Positions 54,945 to 63,437 of a DNA stretch of 64,000 bases are shown here, piece by piece (within the stretch, counting starts at the first letter, position 1; each line of letters starts with the position of its first letter). The DNA comes from Bradyrhizobium altum. GTDB lineage: Bacteria; Pseudomonadota; Alphaproteobacteria; Rhizobiales; Xanthobacteraceae. The notes under the pieces are model-generated. The model searched no databases. It saw only the letters and a program-made list of their open reading frames with translations, and had not been told where the DNA came from. The DNA is taken from NCBI RefSeq assembly GCF_020889705.1, contig NZ_JACMYP010000003.1, positions 1-64,000 on the forward strand, in the 5' to 3' direction. The translations under genes were made by a program, and so were the position numbers.

Positions 54945-54993
54945 GCCCTCCCAATGCTCGCGTAAGCGCGCATCGGGAGGGCTTTTTGTTTTT
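54945..54993 (+). terminator. Intrinsic leader terminator, likely AmiR antitermination site
   Basis: GCCCTCCC (54945-54952) pairs with GGGAGGGC (54975-54982), with an upper stem ATGC/GCAT capped by a GTAA loop, then TTTTTGTTTTT. A textbook intrinsic terminator 22 bases before the binding-protein ATG. Placed between amiR and the transporter genes it would attenuate the whole downstream operon. Confidence 0.85.
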
Positions 54994-55014
54994 CAGTCCT
55001 GAAGGGAGCTAGGG

Positions 55015-56265
55015 ATGAGCATTTCACGGCGGACTTTGCTGAGGAATACCGCGGCGCTCGGCGCATTTGCGGGCGCCGGACTGCCGCATATCTGGATCAA
55101 GAACGCCGACCTCGCGTACGCCGCGGGCGGCGAGATCAAGGTCGGCGTGCTGTTCTCGCTGACGGGAACGACCGCGATCATCGAGGAATCGCTCAACAAG
55201 GCGACGCTGCTTGCGATCGAGGAGATCAACGCCGCCGGCGGCATCAAGGGCAGCAAGATCGTGCCGATCGTCGAGGATCCTGCGTCGGATCCGGCGACCT
55301 TCTCGGAGAAGGCCCGCAAGCTCGTCGTCGGCGACAAATGCGTGAGCGTGTTCGGCTCCTATACCTCGGCGAGCCGCAAGGCGGTGCTTCCGGTCTTCGA
55401 GCGGCAGAACAATCTCTATTGGTATCCGACGCTCTATGAGGGCCGCGAGTGCTCGAAGAACGTCATCTACACCGGCGCGGTGCCGAACCAGCAGCAGGAC
55501 GAGTTCGTGCCCTGGCTGGTCAAGAAGTTCGGCAAGAAGTTCTATCTGATCGGCTCCAACTACATCTATCCGAAGGAAGAGAACAACTATTGCAAGAAGC
55601 TGCTCGAGAAGCTCGGCGGCGAGGTCGTGGCGGAAGAATATGTGCCGCTCGGCCATTCCGAATTTTCTTCCGTCATCAACAAGATCCGCTCGACGCAGCC
55701 GAACGTGATCTTCTCCACCGTGGTCGGCGATTCCGTGGTCGCACTGCATCGTCAGTACAAGGCGGCCGGTCTCGATCCCGAGAAGATGCCGATGGCGAGC
55801 CTGACGACTTCCGAGAACGAGGTCGCGGCGATGGGCGGAGAGGCTGCCGCCGGTCACTTCACCTCGGCGCCGTACTTCATGGTGCACAAGTCGCCTGAGA
55901 ACGAGAAGTTCGTCGAGGCCTACAAGAAGCGCTGGGGCGCCGACAAGGTGACGCATTTCGTCTCCGAGGCCTGCTACTTCCAGACCTATCTGTTCAAGCA
56001 GGCGGTCGAGAAGCTCGCGACCAGCGACCTCACGCCGCCGAACATCCGCGACGCGGTCAAGGGCCAGGAAGTGATCGCGCCGCAGGGCAAGGTCCGGATC
56101 GAGCCGGAGAATCTGCACACCTGGCTGTGGCCCAAGATCGCGCAGGCGAAGTCGAACGGCCAGTTCGAGATTCTCGTCGAGGCCAAGGATTGGCTGAAGC
56201 CGGTGCCGTACGCGGCCTATCCCGGGCAGTCCTGCACCGAGAAGGGCCTGGTCGAGAAGAGCTGA
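55015..56265 (+). CDS. Amide/urea ABC transporter substrate-binding protein
   Basis: 416 residues. Twin-arginine signal (SRRTLLRN, Arg5-Arg6) with likely cleavage after AYA near residue 37, then the UrtA/FmdD/AmiC fold (IKVGVLFSLTGTTAIIEESLN, SYTSASRKAVLPVFERQNNLYWYPTLYEG). Homologous to AmiC just upstream and to FmdD at 21.3 kb. First gene after the leader terminator. Start has GAAGGGAG upstream. Confidence 0.92.
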   Translation: MSISRRTLLRNTAALGAFAGAGLPHIWIKNADLAYAAGGEIKVGVLFSLTGTTAIIEESLNKATLLAIEEINAAGGIKGSKIVPIVEDPASDPATFSEKARKLVVGDKCVSVFGSYTSASRKAVLPVFERQNNLYWYPTLYEGRECSKNVIYTGAVPNQQQDEFVPWLVKKFGKKFYLIGSNYIYPKEENNYCKKLLEKLGGEVVAEEYVPLGHSEFSSVINKIRSTQPNVIFSTVVGDSVVALHRQYKAAGLDPEKMPMASLTTSENEVAAMGGEAAAGHFTSAPYFMVHKSPENEKFVEAYKKRWGADKVTHFVSEACYFQTYLFKQAVEKLATSDLTPPNIRDAVKGQEVIAPQGKVRIEPENLHTWLWPKIAQAKSNGQFEILVEAKDWLKPVPYAAYPGQSCTEKGLVEKS

Positions 56266-56388
56266 CGGGGGCTGACGACGGCCGTCGGCGTGCGGCGCCG
56301 GCGGCCGGCTTCCGGCAACGAAAGCGGCCTCTCGCACACATGCGAGGGGTGCAGGGCGCCCAAACCAACTTCGAAAGCGGATCCCGAC

Positions 56389-57258
56389 GTGGACCAACTC
56401 ATCGAACAAATTGTCACAGGCCTCAGCATCGGGTCGATTCTGCTGCTGGTGGCGCTGGGACTGTCCATCATCTACGGCTCGATGGGCATCATCAATCTCG
56501 CGCATGGCGAGTTCGTGATGCTCGGCGCTTACGCCGCCTGGGTGTTCCACACCTATCTCGGGCTCGGCCTGCTGGCGAGCCTCGTTCCGATCTTCCTGGT
56601 GGTGGCCGCGTTCGGCTGGGTCATCGAACGCTACGTCCTGAGCCTGCTGAACAACCGGCCGCTCGACACGATCCTCGCTACCTGGGGCGTCGGCATCATG
56701 CTGCAACAGGCGGTGCGGCTGATGGTCGGCAGCGAACTCCGCTATGTGCAGCTGCCGCCGGCGCTGGCCGACAGCATGGACGTGTTCGGCATCCCGATAT
56801 CGTCGTACCGGGTGTTCCTGTTCGTCGTGTCGATCGCACTGTTCGGGGCGACCTGGTTGCTCATGAACCGCACCACGGTCGGGATGAAGCTGCGTGCCAT
56901 CATCCAGGACCGCTCGGTTGCCGCCTCGTTCGGCATCAACGCCAAGCGGGTCTATGCGCTGACCTTCGCCTATGGCGCAGGCCTTGCCGGACTCGCCGGC
57001 GCGCTGGTGTCGCCGCTCAAGAGCGTCTCGCCCGATATGGGCACCGGCTACGTGGTCGACGCCTTCATGGTGGTGGTGCTCGGCGGCGTGCAGAGCCTCG
57101 CCGGCACCGTGGCAAGTGCCTTCATCCTCGGCGAGCTCTCCGGCGGCATCGCCTTCCTGCAAAACGACACGGTGGCCAAGACGATCGTGCTGCTCGCCAT
57201 CGTCGTGCTCATCCGTTTCCGCCCCGAGGGGCTTTTCACCGCACGCGTGCGGGCCTGA
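56389..57258 (+). CDS. Amide/urea ABC transporter permease 1 (UrtB/LivH type)
   Basis: 289 residues, about eight membrane segments: LSIIYGSMGIINLAHGEFVMLGAY, LLNNRPLDTILATWGVGIMLQQ, and C-terminal IVVLIRFRPEGLFTARVRA. GTG at 56389 (MDQLIEQIV) gives the normal family N-terminus; a GTG at 56290 would add a basic leader of 33 residues and is less likely. Same order as in the fmd system. Confidence 0.88.
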   Translation: MDQLIEQIVTGLSIGSILLLVALGLSIIYGSMGIINLAHGEFVMLGAYAAWVFHTYLGLGLLASLVPIFLVVAAFGWVIERYVLSLLNNRPLDTILATWGVGIMLQQAVRLMVGSELRYVQLPPALADSMDVFGIPISSYRVFLFVVSIALFGATWLLMNRTTVGMKLRAIIQDRSVAASFGINAKRVYALTFAYGAGLAGLAGALVSPLKSVSPDMGTGYVVDAFMVVVLGGVQSLAGTVASAFILGELSGGIAFLQNDTVAKTIVLLAIVVLIRFRPEGLFTARVRA

Positions 57259-57274
57259 GACAGATCGCTCATCT

Positions 57275-58414
57275 ATGCCTTCGAATATTTCTAACTCCAG
57301 CGGATTGCAGCGCCTGATCGCGCAACTTGCACCGTTGCTCATCGTTTCCGCGCTGGTGTTCGCGCTCCCGGTGCTGCTCAACAATGACTTCCTGCTCAAC
57401 AAGGTCGCGCGCTATCTCGTGCTGGGCATCCTCACGATATCGCTCGGGCTGTCCTGGGGCTTCGGCGGCATCCTGAATCTGGGCCAGGCGATGAGCTTCG
57501 GGCTCGGCTCCTACGCCATGGCGATGGCGCTGAAGCTCAAGACCGTGCCGGTGCATACGGGGGCCAGCGGACTGCCGGACTTCATGGTCTGGAACAATGT
57601 CCAGCATTTGCCATGGTTCTGGGAGCCGTTCCGGTCGCTGAGCTTCGCCATCGCTGCGGGCCTGCTCGTGCCGGCGCTGGTTGCGGCGGGACTCGGCTGG
57701 TTCATGTTCCGGGGGCGCGTCACCGGCGTCTACGTCTCGATCATCACGCTCGCCACCATGGTGGTGATCAATCTCGTGATCATCGACCAGCAGAGCTACA
57801 CCGGCGGCTTCAACGGCATCACCGATCTCGCCCAGCTCGAGCTGTTCGGCGTCGCGTTCGATGCCTACGGCCGCGCGACCTACTATCTCGTTGCCGGATG
57901 TGTGCTACTCAGCCTGCTGATTGCCTTTGCCTTTACCAAGTCAAGGGCCGGCCTGATCGTGCAGGCGATCCGCGACCACGAAAGCCGGGTGCGCTACTTC
58001 GGCTACGACGTCGCGCTCTACCAGATCTTCGTGTTCGCGCTGTCGGCTGCGATCGCTGGCCTCGCCGGCATGCTCTACACGGTCGTGATGGAGTTTGCCT
58101 CGCCGACCTTCCTTGGCGTGCAGCTCTCGCTCTCGGTGGTGGTGTGGTGCGCCGTCGGCGGCAGGCAAAGCCTGGTGGGGGCATTCCTCGGCGCAGTGCT
58201 GGTCGCGGGCATGCAGGGCGCGCTATCGGAATCCGCGGCGTTCCTGGAAACCTGGACGCTGGTGATGGGCGCGCTGTTCGTGCTCGTGGTGCTGTTCCTG
58301 CCCAAGGGGCTCGCCGGCCTCGCGCAGGCCACTTGTCGCTGGGTTGCCCAGCGCAGACAGGCCGCCAGCGGCGCGGTTGGACGGGGTGTCAGCCAGACGG
58401 AGGGCAGCACATGA
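57275..58414 (+). CDS. Amide/urea ABC transporter permease 2 (UrtC/LivM type)
   Basis: 379 residues with nine to ten membrane segments; LSWGFGGILNLGQAMSFGLGSYAMA, IITLATMVVINLVIIDQQSYTGGFNGITDL and LSLSVVVWCAVGGRQSLVGAFLG. Partner of permease 1. ATG at 57275, 16 bases after the previous stop; stop overlaps the ATPase 1 ATG by four bases. Confidence 0.9.
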   Translation: MPSNISNSSGLQRLIAQLAPLLIVSALVFALPVLLNNDFLLNKVARYLVLGILTISLGLSWGFGGILNLGQAMSFGLGSYAMAMALKLKTVPVHTGASGLPDFMVWNNVQHLPWFWEPFRSLSFAIAAGLLVPALVAAGLGWFMFRGRVTGVYVSIITLATMVVINLVIIDQQSYTGGFNGITDLAQLELFGVAFDAYGRATYYLVAGCVLLSLLIAFAFTKSRAGLIVQAIRDHESRVRYFGYDVALYQIFVFALSAAIAGLAGMLYTVVMEFASPTFLGVQLSLSVVVWCAVGGRQSLVGAFLGAVLVAGMQGALSESAAFLETWTLVMGALFVLVVLFLPKGLAGLAQATCRWVAQRRQAASGAVGRGVSQTEGST

Positions 58415-59163
58415 GCTCCCATCTCGATCTCCGCGACGTCTCGGTCAGCTTCAACGGTTTCAAGGCGCTCAATTCGCTCAACATGAGTGTCTGCAAGGGC
58501 GAGCTACGCTGCCTGATCGGGCCGAACGGCGCCGGCAAGACCACGGCGCTCGACATCATCTGCGGCAAGGTCAAACCCAGCGCCGGCATTGTTAGCTTTG
58601 ACGGCACCGCGCTGCAGGATCTCGAGGAATACGAGATCGCCCGCGCCGGTGTCGGCCGCAAGTTCCAGGTGCCGAGCGTCTTCCGCGAGCTCTCGGTCAG
58701 CGACAATCTCGAAGTGGCGCGGGCGCGCCGCACCTCCGTGTTCGGCAATCTGCGCTGGAGTATCGGCAATGCCGGCCGCGACGACATCGAGCGTCTTGCC
58801 GAACTGGTCGGGCTTACCGAACAGCTCGACCGGCCGGCCGCCTATCTGTCGCACGGCCAGACCCAGTGGCTGGAGATCGGCATGCTGGTCGCCCAGGACG
58901 CCGAGCTGATCCTGATGGACGAGCCGACCGCGGGCATGACGGCGCAGGAAACCCGCAAGACCGCCGAACTGTTCGCGCGGCTGAAGGGCAAGCACACGCT
59001 GATCGTGGTCGAGCACGACATGGGCTTCGTCAAGGCGATCGGCGACATCATCTCGGTGATGCATATGGGCCAGATGCTGGCCGAGGGCACCGCAGCGGAG
59101 GTGGAAGCGCATCCGGAAGTGCGCCGCGCCTATCTCGGATCGGGAGGCATTAGCCATGCTTGA
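58411..59163 (+). CDS. Amide/urea ABC transporter ATPase 1 (UrtD type)
   Basis: 250 residues. Walker A GPNGAGKTT (about 38-46), signature LSHGQTQWLEIGM, Walker B LILMDEPTAGMTAQE, switch LIVVEHDMGFVKAIGD. Same unusual LSHGQxQWLEI signature as the fmd ATPase. Overlaps permease 2 by four bases and ATPase 2 by eight. Confidence 0.92.
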   Translation: MSSHLDLRDVSVSFNGFKALNSLNMSVCKGELRCLIGPNGAGKTTALDIICGKVKPSAGIVSFDGTALQDLEEYEIARAGVGRKFQVPSVFRELSVSDNLEVARARRTSVFGNLRWSIGNAGRDDIERLAELVGLTEQLDRPAAYLSHGQTQWLEIGMLVAQDAELILMDEPTAGMTAQETRKTAELFARLKGKHTLIVVEHDMGFVKAIGDIISVMHMGQMLAEGTAAEVEAHPEVRRAYLGSGGISHA

Positions 59164-59848
59164 GCTGACCGACGTCGACGCTTTCTATGGCAACAGCCGC
59201 GCGCTGCAAGGCATCAACCTGATGGTCGGCAACGGCGAATTCCTGTCGGTGCTCGGCCGCAACGGCGTCGGCAAGACCACCCTGATGCGCAGCATCCTTG
59301 GCCTGATGGACCGGTGCACCGGACGCCTGTCGCTCGACGGCGCCGACATCTCGCCGTTGCGCACCCATCAGCGCGCCAAGGCCGGCATTGCCTATGTGCC
59401 GCAGGGCCGCGGGATCCTGCCGCGCTTCACTGTGCGGGAGAATTTGACGCTCGGCACCTTCGCGGCGAAATCGGCCAACGGCATCGAGGAATGGGTGCTG
59501 GAGCTGTTTCCGGTGCTCAAGGATTTTCTCAATCGCTACGGCGGCAATCTCTCCGGCGGTCAGCAGCAGCAGCTTGCAATCGCGCGCGCGCTGCTTGCTC
59601 AGCCCAAGGTCATCCTGCTGGACGAGCCCACCGAGGGCATCCAGCCGAACATCGTCGAGCAGATCGAGGACGTGATCGTCAAACTCAATCGCGAGCGCGG
59701 AATCACGGTGGTGCTGGTCGAACAGAATGTCGCGTTCGCGCGGCGCGCGTCCCACCGCTTCGCGTTGCTCGAAAAGGGACGCGTCGTCGCCAAGGGCGCG
59801 ATCGGTGAACTCACCGATGATCTCATCCAGCTGCACATGGCCGTGTAG
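59156..59848 (+). CDS. Amide/urea ABC transporter ATPase 2 (UrtE type)
   Basis: 230 residues. Walker [26 protein letters not shown], signature [17 protein letters not shown], Walker [14 protein letters not shown], switch [16 protein letters not shown]. Completes the importer; followed 32 bases later by amiE, tying uptake to hydrolysis. Confidence 0.92.
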   Translation: MLELTDVDAFYGNSRALQGINLMVGNGEFLSVLGRNGVGKTTLMRSILGLMDRCTGRLSLDGADISPLRTHQRAKAGIAYVPQGRGILPRFTVRENLTLGTFAAKSANGIEEWVLELFPVLKDFLNRYGGNLSGGQQQQLAIARALLAQPKVILLDEPTEGIQPNIVEQIEDVIVKLNRERGITVVLVEQNVAFARRASHRFALLEKGRVVAKGAIGELTDDLIQLHMAV

Positions 59849-59880
59849 CGGGAATTATCGTTCAGAAAGGGAGTCGAGAC

Positions 59881-60918
59881 ATGTTGCATGGAGATATATC
59901 GAGCAGCAAGGACACGGTCGGCGTCGCCGTGGTCAATTACAAGATGCCGCGTCTGCACACCAAGGCCGAGGTGCTGGATAACGCGCGCAACATCGCCAAG
60001 ATGGTCGAGGGCATGAAGCTCGGTCTGCCGGGCATGGATCTCGTGATCTTCCCGGAATACTCGACCCACGGCATCATGTACGACTCCAAGGAGATGTACG
60101 AGACCGCTTCGTCGGTGCCGGGCGAGGAAACCCGCATCTTCGCCGACGCCTGCCGCAAGGCGAAGGTCTGGGGCGTGTTCTCGCTCACCGGCGAACGCCA
60201 TGAGGAGCATCCCAACAAGGCGCCGTACAACACGTTGATCCTGATGAACGACAAGGGCGAGATCGTCCAGAAGTATCGCAAGATCATGCCGTGGGTGCCG
60301 ATCGAAGGGTGGTATCCCGGCGATTGCACCTATGTCTCGGAAGGGCCGAAGGGCCTGAAGATCAGCCTGATCATCTGCGACGACGGCAACTACCCGGAGA
60401 TCTGGCGTGACTGCGCAATGCGCGGCGCCGAGCTGATCGTCCGCTGCCAGGGCTACATGTATCCGGCCAAGGAGCAGCAGATCCAGATCTCGAAATCGAT
60501 GGCCTGGGCCAACAACTGCTACGTCGCGGTCGCCAACGCATCCGGCTTCGACGGCGTGTATTCTTACTTCGGCCATTCCGCGATCATCGGCTTCGACGGC
60601 CGGACGCTCGGCGAATGCGGCACCGAGGAGAACGGCATCCAGTACGCCCAGCTCTCGGTGTCGCTGATCCGCGATGCCCGCCGCAACATGCAGTCGCAGA
60701 ACCATCTCTTCAAGCTGATGCACCGCGGCTATACCGGCCTGATCAACTCCGGAGAGGGCGATCGCGGCCACGCGGTCTGTCCGTACACCTTCTACAAGAA
60801 CTGGATCACGGATCCCGAAGGTACGCGGGAAATGGTTGAAGCCATGACCCGTCCGACCGTCGGGACCGACGAGTGTCCGATCGAGGGCATTCCGAACCAG
60901 AAAGTCGCACATCGTTGA
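59881..60918 (+). CDS. amiE: AmiE, aliphatic amidase
   Basis: Hydrolyses short aliphatic amides to the acid plus ammonia. 345 residues, very close to Pseudomonas AmiE (346). Nitrilase-superfamily triad in the same numbering: Glu59 (VIFPEYS), Lys134 (QKYRKIMPW), Cys166 ([15 protein letters not shown]). The N-terminal [20 protein letters not shown] is nearly identical to AmiE. Here it is the sixth gene after the leader terminator, not the first. Confidence 0.96.
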   Translation: MLHGDISSSKDTVGVAVVNYKMPRLHTKAEVLDNARNIAKMVEGMKLGLPGMDLVIFPEYSTHGIMYDSKEMYETASSVPGEETRIFADACRKAKVWGVFSLTGERHEEHPNKAPYNTLILMNDKGEIVQKYRKIMPWVPIEGWYPGDCTYVSEGPKGLKISLIICDDGNYPEIWRDCAMRGAELIVRCQGYMYPAKEQQIQISKSMAWANNCYVAVANASGFDGVYSYFGHSAIIGFDGRTLGECGTEENGIQYAQLSVSLIRDARRNMQSQNHLFKLMHRGYTGLINSGEGDRGHAVCPYTFYKNWITDPEGTREMVEAMTRPTVGTDECPIEGIPNQKVAHR

Positions 60919-60999
60919 TTGGAAAAGCCGAGCTGTGCCGGCGCGATCATTCGCGCCGGCGCGGTTCTGAAACTGTTGCAGCGGGAAACGGGGGTTACC

Positions 61000-62334
61000 A
61001 TGAGCAGCGAAGCAAATAGCGGACTGGTGCATCAGACCGAGGGGCAGATCGACGACCTTCTCGGTCACGAGTTCGAGCATGAGCCGGTGCCGATCAGTGC
61101 CCGGCGCAGCGCCTTCTCGGTCACCATGGTGTGGCTGGGCTTTCCGATGATCATCACCGGCGCAATGACGGGATCGCTGCTGGTGCTGGGCATGGGCTTC
61201 AAGAATGCACTGGTTGCCATGATCATCGGCAATCTGATCATGTTCGCCTATGTGGGCGCGCTCGGCCTGATCGGCACCAGGCGCGGCATGAACTTCGCAC
61301 TGATCGCGAGCATCGTGTTCGGAAAGAAGGGTTATGTGCTGGCGTCGGGCCTGCTGTCGACCCTGCTGCTCGGCTGGTACGCGGTGCAGACCGGTATCAC
61401 CGGCGCATTGATCTCCTCGACCTACGGCCTCAATTATGTGGCGATGACCATCGTCGCAGGCGTGCTCTATATCGGCATCACCTTCGTCGGCGTGAAGGGA
61501 TTGCACTATATCGGGCTGGCGTCGGTACCGTTGTTTGTCATCCTCGGCCTCTGGGTCGCGGCCGATGCTGCCTCGACCACGACGGCAGCGGCGATCTTCG
61601 GCTATGCGGGCAATAATGGCGTCGCCAGCATGTCGATGGGCGTCGGCCTCACGGTGGTGCTTGCGCTATTCATCGACGCCGGCACGGTAACGGCGGACTT
61701 CAACCGCTGGGCGCCGAGTCCGCGGGCGTCCCTGTTTTCCACGTTCAGCGCGTTTCCGTTCGCCAATCTGGTGGCGATGCTGGTTGGCGGCGTGATGACG
61801 GCTGCGCTTGCGGTACCGAACGCCAACCCGTTCGGTGTCGACAACATGTTCGGCTACATGAACGGCAAGCAGCTCACCTGGCTCAGCATTCTCGCCTTTA
61901 TCTTCCTCTACGCCAATCTCGGCTCGGTCTGCTCGCACTGCCTTTACAATGCGGCCACCGGCTGGTCCCGTATCCTCGGGACCAACATGCGGCTGATGGC
62001 CGTGATACTCGGCGCCATCGGCATCATCGTTGCCGCGGGCAACGTCTGGGCGTTCTTCATCCAGTGGCTGTCGCTGCTCGGCATTCTCGTGCCGCCGATC
62101 GGCGCGATCATCCTGGTCGATCAGTATTTGTTGCGCACCGGGGCGCGTGCGGACGTCGACTGGCGCGCGAAGCCCTTCATCGCCTGGGGCATCGGGTCGC
62201 TGTGCGCATTTGCGGTTGAAAATCTGATGCCGGGGCTGTCCACTGCGATCTCCGCCGCGCTGGTCGCCGGCATCGTGTACGGGGCGATCGCGCGAGTGGA
62301 ATCTTCCACCGAAAAGGTGGCGCGTCCCGCGTAA
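61000..62334 (+). CDS. NCS1 family permease (CodB-like)
   Basis: 444 residues, about 12 membrane segments. NCS1 landmarks: VTMVWLGFPMIITGAMTGSLL, GTRRGMNFALIASIVFGKKGYVLASGLLSTLLLGWYAVQTG spread over segments 3-4, and ALFIDAGTVTADFNRWAPSPR. Proton/sodium symporter for a nucleobase, hydantoin-like or similar nitrogen compound. GGGGG lies six bases before the ATG. Interesting because the large sensor kinase at 17.8-21.1 kb is built on the same transporter family. Confidence 0.9.
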   Translation: MSSEANSGLVHQTEGQIDDLLGHEFEHEPVPISARRSAFSVTMVWLGFPMIITGAMTGSLLVLGMGFKNALVAMIIGNLIMFAYVGALGLIGTRRGMNFALIASIVFGKKGYVLASGLLSTLLLGWYAVQTGITGALISSTYGLNYVAMTIVAGVLYIGITFVGVKGLHYIGLASVPLFVILGLWVAADAASTTTAAAIFGYAGNNGVASMSMGVGLTVVLALFIDAGTVTADFNRWAPSPRASLFSTFSAFPFANLVAMLVGGVMTAALAVPNANPFGVDNMFGYMNGKQLTWLSILAFIFLYANLGSVCSHCLYNAATGWSRILGTNMRLMAVILGAIGIIVAAGNVWAFFIQWLSLLGILVPPIGAIILVDQYLLRTGARADVDWRAKPFIAWGIGSLCAFAVENLMPGLSTAISAALVAGIVYGAIARVESSTEKVARPA

Positions 62335-62368
62335 GCGACAAGCTCGATCAAGCAAGAAGGATACATCA

Positions 62369-63388
62369 ATGAGCGTCGACTATCAGATCTATGATCTCGG
62401 CAATCTGGCCTTGCAGCGCGGCGCGACCCTCCGCGACTGCAAGCTCGCCTACAAAACGTTTGGCCAGCTCAACGCGGCCAAGGACAACGTGATCGTCTAT
62501 CCGACCTGGTACTCCGGCCAGCACTACGACAATGAATGGCTGATCGGGCCGGGCATGGCGCTCGATCCGGCGAAATACTTCATCATCATTCCCAACATGT
62601 TGGGCAACGGCCTGTCGTCGTCGCCGAGCAACACGCCGGAGCCTTATAACGGGCCGCGTTTTCCGCAGGTGACGGCCTATGACAATGTCCGCGCCCAGCA
62701 CCGGTTGGTGACCGAGAAATTCGGCATCAAGCACATCCGTCTGGTCGTCGGCTGGTCGATGGGCGCGTTGCAGACGTTCCATTGGGGCGCGCTCTATCCC
62801 GATATGATGGACCTGCTGGCGCCGTTCTGCGGCTCGGCCAAATGCTCGCGACACAACTACGTGTTCCTCGAGGGCGTCAAGGCCGCGCTGACCGCGGATG
62901 CGGCATGGAAGGAGGGCTGGTACACCGATAAGCCGGCCCGCGGCCTGCGCGCCGCCGCGCGGGTCTATGCGGGTTGGGGCTTTTCGCAGGCCTTCTATCG
63001 CGAGCAACTCGACATCAAGACGATGGGCTTTTCGTCGCTGGAGGATTTCCTGGTGGCGTTCTGGGAGGGTTTCTTCCTGCCGAAGGATCCGAACAACCTG
63101 CTCACCATGCTGTGGACCTGGCAGAATGGCGACATCAGCGCCAACGAGATCTACAACGGCGACTTCAAGGCTGCGCTGAAGGCAATCAAGGCCAAGGCCT
63201 ATGTCATGCCGGGGCAGACCGATCTCTACTTCCCGCCTGAAGACAGCGAGAACGAGGTCGCTAACATGTCGAACGCCAAGTTCGTGCCGGTGCCGTCGAT
63301 CTGGGGACACTTCGCGGGCGGGCCGGGGACCAATCCGGTCGATGTCGCCTTCATCGATACCAAGCTCAAGGAACTGCTCGCATCGTGA
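62369..63388 (+). CDS. Alpha/beta hydrolase, homoserine O-acetyltransferase (MetX)-like
   Basis: 339 residues. MetX-type fold with nucleophile Ser130 in GWSMGALQ, Asp285 in GQTDLYF and His314 in WGHFAGGPG. The N-terminal [23 protein letters not shown] is typical of the MetX-like branch that includes non-biosynthetic hydrolases. In an amide operon an acyl hydrolase or transferase role is more likely than methionine synthesis, but the activity is unknown. Confidence 0.85.
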   Translation: MSVDYQIYDLGNLALQRGATLRDCKLAYKTFGQLNAAKDNVIVYPTWYSGQHYDNEWLIGPGMALDPAKYFIIIPNMLGNGLSSSPSNTPEPYNGPRFPQVTAYDNVRAQHRLVTEKFGIKHIRLVVGWSMGALQTFHWGALYPDMMDLLAPFCGSAKCSRHNYVFLEGVKAALTADAAWKEGWYTDKPARGLRAAARVYAGWGFSQAFYREQLDIKTMGFSSLEDFLVAFWEGFFLPKDPNNLLTMLWTWQNGDISANEIYNGDFKAALKAIKAKAYVMPGQTDLYFPPEDSENEVANMSNAKFVPVPSIWGHFAGGPGTNPVDVAFIDTKLKELLAS

Positions 63389-63437
63389 GTTCAATCGGTT
63401 GCGAACGGCTGCCTGCGCGATCATGGGAGGCGTGAGC

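Noticed and set aside
55024-57402. Minus-strand frame of 792 codons opposite the ami transporter genes
   Set aside because: Despite its length it is a compositional shadow rich in His, Asp and Arg; the plus strand has a clear binding protein and permease.
59599-61506. Minus-strand frame of 635 codons opposite amiE and the NCS1 permease
   Set aside because: Shadow of amiE, whose catalytic triad is intact on the plus strand.
62369-63388. True homoserine O-acetyltransferase (metX)
   Set aside because: Fold and triad fit the superfamily, but the position in an amide operon and the divergent sequence do not support a methionine-biosynthesis call.
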